From positions 2,813,819 to 2,877,818 of the forward strand of contig OZ025888.1 in the NCBI GenBank assembly GCA_964019415.1: a stretch of 64,000 nt of DNA, written 5' to 3'. The notes beneath the pieces were generated by a model that saw nothing but the letters and a program-made list of their open reading frames with translations, searched no databases and was not told the DNA's origin. Source of the stretch: Ianthella basta (taxonomy: Eukaryota > Porifera > Demospongiae > Verongiida > Ianthellidae). Below, piece by piece: positions 44,201 to 54,760 of this stretch. Positions within the stretch are counted from its first letter, which is position 1. The number at the start of each line of letters is the position of its first letter. Made by a program: the position numbers and the translations under genes.

Positions 44201-44930
44201 ATTTAAACAGGTCTCTTCCCACTGGTAAATCTTCTTCTGGTCTCCTGTACCCATATCAGCAAATTATCCATCTGTGTGTGGTTCAGCTTAACGTACATCT
44301 TGCCATATTTGTGAATGGTAGGAGGAGAAGGCTGTGTCTCCTGGCTAATGGCCCAAAACTCCAGAAGTTTAACAAATTGAACATCGATGCAGTTTGGGAG
44401 GCTTTCCTGCTTCATGAAGTCGTCAAACTCACCCTGGAGTTCCGAATTCACTATAACAAACCCATTTGCCTCCCTGAGTGGGGGGTTGTTCTGGAATGCT
44501 CTTGAATCCAGCCAGAGTGCAACTGAAAGTTCAACATTGAGCCCATATTCACTCTCTTCTGTGAAGTATTGCCTTAGCTGCATGGATAAGAGGTATAAAC
44601 ACAATATGGCACTGAGCTTTATATGGTACTGCTATTATATCATGCTTTACCCTATATGATAACTGTATGAGCAATGTCCTTTACTAACATTGAAATCATC
44701 ATCCTCAAACTTAGAATGCTTCACAGATTGTGAGCTCCACACTCTCCAGAGCCCGTCATCGTCTAGCTGTGTTTGCAAGATCTAAGAGAGTATAAAGTTT
44801 GCATGTTATCAAAAAATTGGCAATATGCATCACATACAAGAAATTAGCAACAGTTCTCAGTACCTCAATCTCAGCTTCATCTGTGAAAAGGGTGCGCTTC
44901 TCTTTCAAAAGCATGGAAAGATCTGTTATG
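44200..44930 (-). CDS. Conserved-looking middle exons of the Ginger-like protein
   Basis: 44604-44203 encodes a run without stops containing LRQYFTEESEYGLNVELSVA and DNLLIWVQETRRRF. Preceding short exons give LWRVWSSQSVKHSKFEDDD and MLLKEKRTLFTDEAEIE, each with an AG acceptor and a GT donor. I recognise no domain; the composition is that of a folded region, unlike the neighbouring linkers. Confidence 0.45.
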
Positions 44931-45110
44931 TGGAAGCGTATGGTTAATTTCTAGATCATGCATGAGATTGTGCATGTAAATGAATAAGTGACCAGTGACC
45001 TGGTTTATATGTGAAAACAATTTTCATGTGTGCATGGGTCTTGGCAATTTATCTTTGTTTGAAGAGGTGCCACTTGGCATACCACAGTCTTTCTCAGCAA
45101 CCTTTGGCTT

Positions 45111-45635
45111 TCAAAGGGTGCTTGTGATTGGACTCTGAAAGTTACTGCACGAACTGCCCAAGTGACAGCGCGAAGAGCATGGTTTCCCTGCCAGTCGACA
45201 GGAGCACTTCCTTCCTTTGCAGCCCTTCTTGCAGGCACAGTGAGTTCCATAGAAGGCATTATCTCCATTTGATGTCTTAGCTGCTTCACGTAGACTGATT
45301 TTTGGTGCTCTCTCCCACCCCTTTACCTGCACCTGCAGGGATCCACTGTAACCCTCCAACTCACTTTCCCGATAGCAGGTGCCCAGAACACCATGCTTGC
45401 ACCGAAGCCGATACAGGTATTGCACTTTCCCCAGTCACTGTACAATAATGCAGGGAAGGCGAGGGAGATCTGTGCAAGATCAATCCATTCTTGGAACCCT
45501 CACTGCTACTTTCTCGTCTTGTTTAAAAGTTCTCATCTTCTTGTTGTACCTCCGAGCCATTCTGCTTGCATTGCGACGGTAATGCTCATCAGCCATTTTC
45601 TGACGCTGGAGATGCTTTTTGGAGGTACCTAACTT
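45111..45635 (-). CDS. Post-integrase basic region and CXC-like Cys cluster
   Basis: The segment DEHYRRNASRMARRYNKKMR is followed by VAVRVPRMDRSCTDLPRLPC, YLYRLRCKHGVLGTCYRESE, and then THCACKKGCKGRKCSCRLAG and KPCSSRCHLGSSCSN. The last part has the spacing of CXC/Tesmin-type zinc clusters (C-x-C-x3-C-x4-C-x-C). The same order, a basic helix, a small beta domain and a Cys cluster after the integrase core, is found in KRAB-A2-like/Ginger-derived proteins of invertebrates, as far as I recall. Confidence 0.6.
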
Positions 45636-45803
45636 AGTTATGAAATCTAGAAGTGCAACAAAAACACATTACTGTGATAATGAAAAAGCAGTGTACCATG
45701 CATGATAAGTATGATCATGCATTATAGTGATAATGAACAAGGAGGATAACATGCATGATAAATATCATCAGGAATCAGGAGTTGCGGCTTTCTGCTCACT
45801 TAC

Positions 45804-46540
45804 CATCCTCATCGGAAGTCAGCAGAGAAACAGTGTCATTCACTGCAGACAGTGAGCCTATAGGATTCTGATTCAGCACAGGGGACAAGGTAGACTGGAG
45901 TGGAGACTTGCCAGAGGTGGTAATTGTAGCAGTGGCATCTACATGTGGAAAAATGTGGAGGGTCAGGAGTAGGGCTCTTAATTGGCACTAATTAACTCTC
46001 TTCTCACTTACCAACTTCATCAGAACTCAAAGAACGGGGGATATTCACTGTAGACACAGAGCCAACAGGACTGTCATCCAACAAAGGGTAGGAGGTAAGC
46101 GGGAGTGCAGCCTCGCCAGAGGTGGCAGTTTTAGCAGTGACTTCTGCACATGCAGAGATGCATTTGGCAGTGTATGCCAGACAAAATCTTGACACTGTGA
46201 TTGCAACACTATCCATAGTCATGCTTACCATATTCGTCAGAAATCAAAGAATGGGAGATTTTCACTGCAGATGCAGAGCCAACAGAATTCTGATTCAGCA
46301 CAGGGGACATGGTAGACTGGAGTGGAGCCTCATCAGATCTTGCAATTTTAGCCATGAAGTCTGTGTGTGCAAAGATTTTGTAGTGTATCACACCAGTTGA
46401 AATCTGGCACAAAGACTACTCACCATCTTTGTCAGGACTTTCATCAGAGCTCAGAGAAGAGAGGGAATTCACTGCAGGCGTAGAGCTGCCAGGACATTGA
46501 TCCAACACAGGGAGGGAGGGAGGCTCAAGTGGAGACTCGT
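45804..46540 (-). CDS. Four tandemly duplicated linker exons in the Ginger-like gene
   Basis: Minus-strand exons at 46540-46424 (117 nt), 46360-46229 (132 nt), 46143-46012 (132 nt) and 45938-45804 (135 nt) all have AG acceptors and GTAAG/GTGAG donors, are multiples of three and are phase 1 at both ends. Their products share a Ser-rich pattern ending SDE-x-G: for example QSTMSPVLNQNSVGSASAVK and QSTLSPVLNQNPIGSLSAVN. DNA identity between the 132- and 135-nt exons is obvious by eye. Being symmetric, any exon can be skipped or added without a frameshift. Confidence 0.75.
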
Positions 46541-46639
46541 CTACATTTATCAGTTGCAGAAAATGCATACCATTTCAAGTTCTGGGTGGCAACCTTTTGC
46601 ACTTATAAGATGTACAATACAAAGCTACATAATGATTAT

Positions 46640-46778
46640 AGCTACCTAGTAGGTCTTCAACATCTTCCTCCATTACATGGCCAGTCACTCCAGGAAAGAT
46701 TGTGCTCCGAGGGGGCTGACCAAATACCAACTCAAATGGTGTGGCCTTCATTGTGGCATGAATACTTAGTTGGTCTGG
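46640..46778 (-). CDS. Exon after the integrase core
   Basis: Encodes YQLSIHATMKATPFELVFGQ and PPRSTIFPGVTGHVMEEDVE. The pattern H-x-T-x3-TPFELVFG is the conserved helix that follows the DDE core in retroelement-type integrases. Joining it to the preceding exon across a GTAAGT donor keeps the frame. Confidence 0.65.
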
Positions 46779-46906
46779 AAGGAAAAGAGTCACTGTAAAA
46801 CAATAATTAGTTACTAAGTACAAATTTTAAAACATGATCTGTACATAGCAAATAGGATTACACATTTATACATTAACATCATACTTGCATTTTTTCTTTA
46901 AAGATG

Positions 46907-47860
46907 CTAAAACTTACACTGAACCTCAGGCAGCCATGTAGTCCAGGGAGCACTACTTGCATCTGTATTGCAGGCATTAAAGCGGCAAGCCAACATTTCT
47001 TCTACCTTAGCATTTCCTCTTTCAACAAGTCCTTGCGATTGAGGGTGGCGAGCCCTTCCATTGATAATTGTTACCTCTCCTAGCCAGTCCTCTACAAGGT
47101 TGCAGACAGTGCTGTTGACAAATTCTCTACCATTATCTGACTGGAGAATTTTTGGAGGACCAAAGTATGCAAACACTTTGGTGTACAGGTTTAATGCCAC
47201 TTCCTTTGCACTCTTATGCATTAATGCAAAGAGAACATGCATCTTGAACCAGTGGTCCATAAAATGGCCAATCCAGTGATAGGGACCATCTGGTCTATGT
47301 TGCATATCAATGAGATCAATCTGCACGAAGCAAGAGGACAGGTGTACGCCAAACTATAAAATATATGTACTATAGTATATATGTACTATACTGCTGAATT
47401 TTGTGTACCTGGCCTCTTGTCATGAATCCAGATGATATCAGTGGTTTGAGAGGGGCCACATTTCACTGGGGCTTTCGGAGGCTACACACATCACATAGAT
47501 TCACAAATTTCTGAACCACTGAACGAGGAAGACAATCATAGTTAGCGGATACCTATAAAATTGATGACAAAGAATGATACAACACATGTACATGAATGCT
47601 ATTTCAGCAAATTATGCATTTCTCTAGCATACACAATAATGCATGAAAGAATCAATATTACAGCATCTGCAAGCATTAGAATATACCATTATTTGCTTGC
47701 AAATAAATAGTCATGTATGCATGTGCATGTCTATTAAGTATCAGATCATTCTACATGTGCACCTCAGCCAGAGTCTTCTTGTAGCCAAGATGACCACGCT
47801 CTTGTGAGTGAATGCATTGAAGGATATCACAAAAATTCGCCACAAATGCTACTCACCGAA
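46907..47860 (-). CDS. Integrase zinc-binding region and DDE core of the Ginger-like protein
   Basis: Minus-strand pieces at 47860-47765 and 47555-47405 give IHSQERGHLGYKKTLAEV and then VNLCDVCSLRK, an H-H-C-C zinc-binding arrangement. The exon at 47326-46907 holds the core: DLIDMQ (first Asp), ILQSDNGREF (second Asp) and ARHPQSQGLVERGN (Glu), the retroelement-type integrase triad. Introns are short and bounded by GT/AG. The integrase makes this the transposase of the element. Confidence 0.72.
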
Positions 47861-48023
47861 AGCCTCCAAGTAGTGTGGTGTCATTTGCATCCTATATAGG
47901 TACAGAAGTGAATGAGGGAATTGCAAAGAGTGCATTATATTCCATGATTTCATTTTATAGCTGGAGATATGCACTGCAAATGTCTGATTATACCTATATA
48001 GCTAGCTAGCTGTTGATATATAC

Positions 48024-48266
48024 CTTCTTCTTGGCTGGAAGGCACAGTACTTTCCCCAAGCCAAGAGCTGGGTAGTCCATTAATCGAAAGTCACGAGACT
48101 TCACCCAGAACTTGAAGTGCGCATCTTTTCCTGCTGTATCTTCACTCAGGAAGGCTGTGATTAGAGCACCCTTCGCCTTGGTTATCACCTTGCTGCCCAC
48201 CTTCTTCTTATCAAGGAACTCACTCTGAACAAACCTCTGAAAGGCCTCGATATGCTCCGTGTCCAT
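48024..48266 (-). CDS. First exon of the Ginger-like gene
   Basis: I place the start at the Met of MDTEHIEAFQRFVQSEFLDK (48266); the frame is open further upstream, but there it runs through the element's inverted-repeat end. The exon continues through FKFWVKSRDFRLMDYPALG and ends at AAGAAG followed by a GTATAT donor. The pattern resembles the helical N-terminal region of KRAB-A2-like integrase proteins. Confidence 0.55.
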
Positions 48267-48546
48267 GATGCCCGCTGATCGAGCTTCAGTTTCCTTACTA
48301 CAGCCGTTGAAGAAGCCCGCTGACCCAACTTTAGTTTCCTCACTACAGCCGTCGCAGCTGCATAGGGCACATGGCAATCCACGGATTGTTGCGCAAAGCG
48401 TTGATCCATGGTTTGCGCAGGCCAATCCTCGGATTGTTCCCGATCGATACTTTGCGCACGACATATATGTGGGTGCTGCTCTGCTCCAGCATAGTGGCAA
48501 ATGCCTACAAATTGGTGTCAAAATGTAATTGTTCAAAACAACGCCC

Positions 48547-48850
48547 CATTTTGTGACTAATTAAGCAATCCTGCTAATGACATGAGCAAATGGGCTATCT
48601 AACTATGTCCACTTAGTATCACTACTTAGTGGGGCCAGGTTGGTGGGATATGCAATGAACCTCACTTTTCTCGGCCATTTTGCAACTAATTAAGAAATCC
48701 TGCTAATGACATGAACAGTTGGATTATCTGGCTAGGTCCACCAAGTGTCATGACTGAGCAGGCCTAGCTGATTGAATAAATCATACACACACTTGGACGT
48801 GTCCACCAAGTTTCACGTCTCAACAAGCCCAGTTGCATTAATATACAAGA
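48547..48850. repeat. Degenerate tandem repeat of about 134 bp
   Basis: CTAATTAAGCAATCCTGCTA near 48557 is repeated as CTAATTAAGAAATCCTGCTA near 48691 with similar flanks, and the tail GTCCACCAAGT recurs twice more. Confidence 0.7.
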
Positions 48851-49074
48851 TACCACTATGCATCAATATAAATGCGCCATATATTAAGTGTTCTCCCATG
48901 TGCATTTATATTAGCATTTTGCAGGCTGCTTGTAGTAGAATGAAGACTTAATTAAAAATTTCGTCTCATTTAAAAGTCTTCAAATCTCCCATACTTCAAA
49001 GCCATACCTAGCACATGTTCATGAGGGCTGCCAAACCCCCTGGGAATTATTTATTATTTATATTATATTATACC

Positions 49075-49310
49075 GCCACATACAACCACCACCACCACCA
49101 CCACCACCGCACAGTGCAAGTAACAATGGGACCACCACATGTGGCAGTAGAACAAATGTGGTAGTTGGAGATAGAAAAAGACCACCAGTGCAAGTAACAG
49201 AGTGCAGAACCACGTGCGCCAGTAGAGTAAATGCACTAGTTGGTGGCAGAAAAGACCACCAGCACAAGTAACAAAGGGTCAGGACCACATGTGCCCTCAG
49301 AGTAAACAAA
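49075..49310. repeat. Diverged arm of the GTGCAAGTTGC foldback family
   Basis: Starts with a CCA array and CGCACAGTGCAAGTAACA and continues with GACCACCAGTGCAAGTAACA boxes, matching the arm layout at 8606-8800. A further short piece lies at about 49600-49700. Confidence 0.65.
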
Positions 49311-49749
49311 TGGGAATCGGAATTGAAATCAGTAATGTTATTAACATGCATTAGGGGAATCCCTTTAGCGAGCAGCCCACAATACACACAGACTTATACA
49401 CAAGCAATTTCGTCAGTCAGAGTGAATCAGTTTAAATTTGTGTTCAGTGGGCAATGTTTGTTGTTAGGGGGTGCAGTCACTGAAAATCTTGCCGCCATGG
49501 CCTGGGTGTGATCCATTGACATAATCTCTGGCTCTTGAACCTTGAACCTTGTACCTTGCACTCTAGCCCACCAGCACCCCCAATCCCCACCCAATTACTT
49601 GGTGGTGGAAAAGACTACCAGCGCAAGTTACAGATGGTCAGGACAAGCACGAGCACCATTGGAATGCCCGATGCAGCAAGCAATTGTTACTTGCACAAGG
49701 GCAACCCATTTAATGTCTATAATACAAGAAGTACCAAATGCTGCCACCC

Positions 49750-50108
49750 AGTAGAGGTGTCTCACAAAAGGTATTATATTAATTTTACCATTCAGTATAT
49801 TTGTTTAGTGCCATTGGGGCCCAATCTCCAGCTGTGAAATGCTTATTAGAATGGAAACAAGGTAATGCATGAAGACTAAGATACATATGTCATTGGGCTT
49901 TGTAGCTCTCAGCGCAGGTCACGTCCCCAACAGGATGTTGACGCCAGCTGTACAATAGCCCTTGTGACCTCCTTGCACGAACATATCTTGGGATGTACCT
50001 CAAGCTGACTACTCACATCCCACGCAATCTAGTGTGGTTGACTAACAATCCAATGTCCTAGGTGCGAACCCTACTTTAGCCCATTTTGTATGTTTTAAAT
50101 TTGTATTA
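49750..50108 (+). repeat. Duplicated block, copy 1 (interrupted by the RTE LINE), with tRNA-like SINE sequence
   Basis: Matches 53808-54190 closely. Its end holds CTAGTGTGGTTGACTAAC and GGTGCGAACCC, resembling tRNA A- and B-box promoters, so the 3' part is likely a tRNA-derived SINE. Copy 1 stops at AAATTTGTATTA, where the LINE begins; the downstream half of the block continues at 53208. Confidence 0.75.
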
Positions 50109-53100
50109 GAGTAATCATCTGCTGTCAAAAACAAAATGGAGGATCCCAGCTGTGCTAGGTAAAAATTGTCTGGATTGACAGCCTGCCAGCGTTATGGGGC
50201 CAAAAAAGAACAAGCAGGGTGATCCTAAGTTAGGGAATAACAATGACTGTTACAGATTTGGAACCTGGAATGTGAGATCTTTGACAGGGAAAGAGATTGA
50301 GCTGATTGAAGAAATGAAGAAGTACAGATTGGATGTATTAGGAGTAAGTGAAGGGAAGATGAGAGGAAATGGAATGAAAACAGTAGATGGTATGACTTGT
50401 GTGTACTCTGGTGTGCAGCAGGGAAGAGCTAAGGCTGGTGTAGCTATTTACATGGTGGAAGAATTGGCGATGTGCATTAAGGAGTGGAAGTGTATTAATG
50501 AGAGATTGGTGCTAGTGAGGCTGAAGATAAGGGAGGAATGGGTGTGCTTTGTCCAAGTGTATGCCCCAACAGAAAACTGTTCTGTTGAAGATAAGGAAGA
50601 GTTTTTTGATACCCTGCAGGAGACAGTGTCGGGCCTACAAAGAAGAGATAAAATAATAATACTGGGAGATTTCAATGCTAGAGTGGGGAATAAAAGAGGA
50701 GAATGGAGAGAGGTGATTGGAGGGTGTGGTGAAGAGACATGTAATGATAATGGAAAGAGGTTACTTGAGTTCTGTGCTACAAATGGGTTGATTATCTCTA
50801 ACACATGGTACCAACACAAAGAAATACATCAATTTACATGGGAATGCAGAGGTAGAGGGCTAAAATCAATTCTGGATTACTTCCTAGTAAGAAGAGAAGA
50901 TAGGAGAAGGGTTAAGGATACCAAGGTTGTGAGAGGGGCAGAAATCGGTAGTGATCATTATTTAGTGCTGCTGAAGTTGACAAGAAGGCCTCACATAAGG
51001 CAGGAGGTAAGGCGAAGTGATCACAGAAGGCTGCACTTAAACAGATGGAAGCTCAAAGAGAAGGAAGCACAATGGAGATTCAGGATGAAGTTAGAAAGGA
51101 GACTGGATAGGGCAAGATACTGGGAGGGCAGCAATGTAGAGGAAGTCTGGGGAGAGTTTAAGAAGAATGTAATGGAAACTGCAGCTGAGGTGTGTGGAAC
51201 AAAACAGTACAGAAATGCTCAGAAAAGAACTAGATGGTGGAATGAGGAGGTGAAGCAGGCAATAAAGAATAAGAAGGTGGCTTACTTGAAGTGGCTGCAG
51301 CAACAGACATCGGAGGCAAAGGAGAGGTATCAAGAGGCGAAAAAGGAAGCTAAAAGAGTGGTGAGACAAGCAAGAAATGAGGAGTGGATTGAGCTTGGCA
51401 AATCACTAGAGGATGACTTTCAAAAGAATCAGAAAAGGTTTTGGAGTAGGGTCCGCATGTGTAATGAAAATAAAGCAGATGTAGCTGGGAAAATATGTGA
51501 TGAGAGTGGCCAGTTGATAGTAGATGATGCAGGAGTTCGTAACCGATGGAAGGCTTATTTTAGTGACTTACTGCAAGAAGATGCCCAAGGCCAGAATGGT
51601 AACCAAGTAGATAGGGAGGTGCAACTTGATGAAGAAGAGAGGGCACCAATTGCAGTTGAGGAAGTAGAAGTGGCCATATCAAAGCTGAAAAACGGAAAGT
51701 CACCAGGTATATGTGGAATTAGTGCAGAGATGTTGAAAGCTGGAAGGACTGTAGTGGTGAAGTGGTTACATAGGATAATGAGCCTTGCATGGGAGAATGG
51801 ACAAGTACCAGAAGACTGGCGACGAGCTGTAATCGTGCCAGTACATAAGAAAGGAAGCAAAGTAAAGTGTGAGAACTACCGTGGCATAAGCCTGCTGAGT
51901 ATCCCAAGCAAGGCCTATGCGAGGATACTGGATGAAAGGATAAGAAGCGTGACAGAGAGCAAGGTACTTGAGGCTCAGGGGGGCTTTAGAAAGGGCAGAA
52001 GTTGCACGGATCAGCTCTTTACCATAAGACAATTGAGTGAGAAGATGATAGAGAAGAACAAGAAGATGGTGGTGGCATGTGTGGATTTGGAAAAGGCGTA
52101 TGACAGGGTGGGTAGAGATAAGTTATGGAAAGTGCTAGAGGAATATGGTGTGAAGGGAAGACTGCTGAGGGCCATTAGATCATTGTACAAGAAGAGTGAA
52201 GGGTGTGTCAGAGTAAAGGATGAATTGTCAAGCTGGTTCCCAATAACACAAGGAGTGAGGCAGGGCTGTGTCATGTCACCATGGCTGTTTAATGTCTTCA
52301 TGGATAAGATTGTGAGGGAAGGAATGGAGAATTTTGTTGGAGGTGTGAAGATGTCAACTACTGAAGTGGGTATAGTGCTATTTGCAGATGACGTGATGCT
52401 ACTAACAGAGAGGAAGGAGGACATGGAGGCAAATTTGAGGGAGTTGAAGAAGGCAATGAGTAACTGGGGAATGAAGATACATTGGGGCAAGACTAAAGTG
52501 ATGATGGTTAGTAGGAAAGGAGAAGAATGCAAAGTGTGTGTGGATGGGGAAGAGATAGAACAAGTGCAGAATATGAAATACCTAGGAGCTATCCTGAGTG
52601 CAGATGGGACATGTGAAGAGGAAATTGAACAGAGAGTGGGAGCAGCAGCCAGAGTGATAGGAGCAATGCGGAAGGAGGTGTTGGAAAGGAAGGAGTTGAA
52701 GAAAGCTACGAAGATGAGGGTGTACAATGCGATAGTGCTACCAACCATGCTGTATGGCAGTGAGACATGGACAGTGATGAAGAGACATGAGAGTAGACTA
52801 GGGGCAACAGAGATGGCTTACCTGAGAAGAGTCGAAGGAGTGACAAGGATGGACCGAGTAAGAAATGCAGATGTGAGAGAGGCAGTTGGACAAGAGGAGG
52901 TGATGGAGAAAGTAAAAAGGAAACAAAGAGCATGGAAGGAGAAGCTGGAGCAGATGGAAGACAACAGATTAGTGAAGAAGGTGTACACTGAGGAAATTGC
53001 AGGGAAAAGGCCAAGAGGAAGACCTAAAAAGAAATGGATTGACAGTTTCTAGCTACTGATTTGAATAATACTATATATTGACTATAGACTATGCATACGT

Positions 53101-53207
53101 AGATGTTACACTGAACTATGACAATGTCATAAATTTTTAAATACTGTAAAGATAGCGGCGACCTCCTGCATAGGAGATAAGCTGTGGTGATTGATTGATT
53201 GATTGAT
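50109..53207 (+). mobile_element. Full-length RTE-type LINE with 12-bp target duplications
   Basis: AAATTTGTATTA lies on both sides (50097-50108 and 53208-53219). The uninterrupted site survives in the sister block near 54186. The element is about 3.1 kb with an 85-bp 5' leader, a single ORF (50194-53052), and a 3' end made of TGAT/TTGA repeats (about 53187-53207) rather than poly(A), as is usual for RTE elements. Confidence 0.92.
50194..53052 (+). CDS. Intact endonuclease/reverse transcriptase of the RTE-type LINE
   Basis: The 952-codon frame is uninterrupted. The APE-type endonuclease occupies roughly residues 20-260: GTWNVRSLTG near 23, VYAPTEN near 127, ILGDFNARVG near 155 and GSDHYLV near 251. 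Reverse transcriptase follows: NYRGISLLS near 562, GFRKGRSCTDQ near 594, GVRQGCVMSPWLFN near 687 and FADDVMLL at 730. The C-terminal part has KYLGAILSADGTCEEE, YGSETWTVM and a basic end, KRPRGRPKKKWIDS, typical of RTE-like LINEs. There is no ORF1 and no RNase H. The protein nicks target DNA and primes cDNA synthesis there. The coding strand is markedly purine-rich, with many Lys, Glu, Arg and Gly codons. With all catalytic motifs present it may still be mobile. Confidence 0.93.
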   Translation: MGPKKNKQGDPKLGNNNDCYRFGTWNVRSLTGKEIELIEEMKKYRLDVLGVSEGKMRGNGMKTVDGMTCVYSGVQQGRAKAGVAIYMVEELAMCIKEWKCINERLVLVRLKIREEWVCFVQVYAPTENCSVEDKEEFFDTLQETVSGLQRRDKIIILGDFNARVGNKRGEWREVIGGCGEETCNDNGKRLLEFCATNGLIISNTWYQHKEIHQFTWECRGRGLKSILDYFLVRREDRRRVKDTKVVRGAEIGSDHYLVLLKLTRRPHIRQEVRRSDHRRLHLNRWKLKEKEAQWRFRMKLERRLDRARYWEGSNVEEVWGEFKKNVMETAAEVCGTKQYRNAQKRTRWWNEEVKQAIKNKKVAYLKWLQQQTSEAKERYQEAKKEAKRVVRQARNEEWIELGKSLEDDFQKNQKRFWSRVRMCNENKADVAGKICDESGQLIVDDAGVRNRWKAYFSDLLQEDAQGQNGNQVDREVQLDEEERAPIAVEEVEVAISKLKNGKSPGICGISAEMLKAGRTVVVKWLHRIMSLAWENGQVPEDWRRAVIVPVHKKGSKVKCENYRGISLLSIPSKAYARILDERIRSVTESKVLEAQGGFRKGRSCTDQLFTIRQLSEKMIEKNKKMVVACVDLEKAYDRVGRDKLWKVLEEYGVKGRLLRAIRSLYKKSEGCVRVKDELSSWFPITQGVRQGCVMSPWLFNVFMDKIVREGMENFVGGVKMSTTEVGIVLFADDVMLLTERKEDMEANLRELKKAMSNWGMKIHWGKTKVMMVSRKGEECKVCVDGEEIEQVQNMKYLGAILSADGTCEEEIEQRVGAAARVIGAMRKEVLERKELKKATKMRVYNAIVLPTMLYGSETWTVMKRHESRLGATEMAYLRRVEGVTRMDRVRNADVREAVGQEEVMEKVKRKQRAWKEKLEQMEDNRLVKKVYTEEIAGKRPRGRPKKKWIDSF

Positions 53208-53249
53208 AAATTTGTATTATATATTTCTCTTTTAACATGTTGTAACCTA

Positions 53250-53512
<263 letters not shown>

Positions 53513-53807
53513 ATGAGTACTCCCTTCAGTGGAGTACCACTACTGCACTGGGGTGACCATGTGAATGGCATGATAGGGCTCACATCCACAACCCATGGGT
53601 TACCGATCTTGTCACCACCTAATTTGCACTTCCATGCACAAAGCACGTTGCCTCACTGTCGAAGCAAGGAAGAATCTGAACACTTTGCCATGCATATGAG
53701 AAATCCACCACAGAGTCAGCAGCCCATGTGCTACAGTAGATGAAGATTGACAGTTCTCTTAAAGTTACAGATATCTGCAGTCAAGATTAACCAAGTGAGA
53801 ACAAGTC

Positions 53808-54236
53808 TCACAAAAGGTATTACATTATTTTATCATTCAGTATATTTGTTTAGCGCCATTGGGGCCCAATCTCCAGCCGTGAAATGCTTATTAGAATGGA
53901 AACAAGGTGATGCAAGATACATGCATGCATATATTCTTTACAGTTACGAAAAGTGCAAAATGGTTGACTGTGGGGTGTCATTGGGCTTCGTAGCTCTCAG
54001 TGCAGGTCACATCCCCAACAGGATGTTGACGCCAGCTGTACAATAGCCCTTGTGACCTCCTTGCACGAACATATCTTGGGATGTCATTCAAGCTGACTAT
54101 TCACATCCCACGCAATCTAGTGTGGTTGACTAGCAATCCAATGTCCTCGGTGCGAATCCTACTTTAGCCCATTTTGTATGTTTTAAATTTGTATTATATA
54201 TTTCTCTTTTTAACATGTTGTAACCTGAGTGTGCGT

Positions 54237-54296
<60 letters not shown>

Positions 54297-54520
54297 TGTG
54301 TGTGTGTGCGCGCGCACAAGCACGTGCGTGTAGGAGTGCCCCCTACAGTATACAATTGGGGTCTTTGCAACCTGAGCGTGTGTAGCTATAGTGTGTGTAT
54401 GTGCATGCGTGCATGTGTGTGTGTGTTGTATGTTGTATAGGTGTGTGTGTGTGTGTGTATGTGTGTGTGCATGCATGCATGCGTGCATGAGTGCTCCCTT
54501 CAGTGGGTTTACCTGCTACA
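53808..54520 (+). repeat. Duplicated block, copy 2 (uninterrupted)
   Basis: 53808-54190 matches 49750-50108, and 54182-54520 matches 53208-53545, including GGAGTGCCCCCTAC and CAATTGGGGTCTTTG. It therefore shows the pre-insertion arrangement of copy 1. The tRNA-like A- and B-box words lie near 54115-54150. Confidence 0.85.
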
Positions 54521-54670
54521 GCAAGTCTAGGCAGTTTAGCACTACATAGTAGTGGAGGGTAGCTGGATTACATGCATCCACCACTGTGTCATGCTATTGG
54601 TGCAGAAAAAAGCAAGTGGCAATGCTGAAGACTGGTAGGCAAATGAACAGCTAATAAAAAGAGAAGTTAA

Positions 54671-54760
54671 AAAGTGGCTGTAGTAGGATTGGAATTTGGA
54701 ACTTTGGATTATTAAGCAACCACACTAGACTGTGTGGGCCTTGGCTAATGCAAAGGTGAC
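54671..54760 (-). repeat. tRNA-related SINE fragment
   Basis: On the minus strand it reads TCTAGTGTGGTTGCTTAATA, then a run close to CCAATCCTACTACAGCC. It aligns with the tRNA-like parts at 50020-50090 and 54105-54170. Confidence 0.5.

Larger units (their letters stand above)
41458..48407 (-). mobile_element. Ginger-like DNA transposon (integrase to Ulp1 protease gene)
   Basis: The 33-bp stretches 41458-41490 and 48375-48407 are inverted copies with about four mismatches, built around ACGCTTTGCGCAACAATC. Each end region also contains further CAATCC-x2-GGATTG palindromes and GCGCAAAG words, which look like clustered transposase-binding sites. Between them one spliced gene runs on the minus strand: N-terminal region, zinc-binding region, DDE integrase core, duplicated linker exons, a Cys-rich CXC-like cluster and a C-terminal Ulp1-like cysteine protease. 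Ginger transposons are DNA elements whose transposase is related to retroelement integrases, and some carry Ulp1 or OTU proteases. The exact termini and target duplication are not resolved, and I see no capsid or envelope gene. Confidence 0.7.

Noticed and set aside
50448-53014. Long minus-strand frames opposite the RTE ORF
   Set aside because: Ser/Leu/Pro-rich shadow frames caused by the purine-rich coding strand of the LINE.
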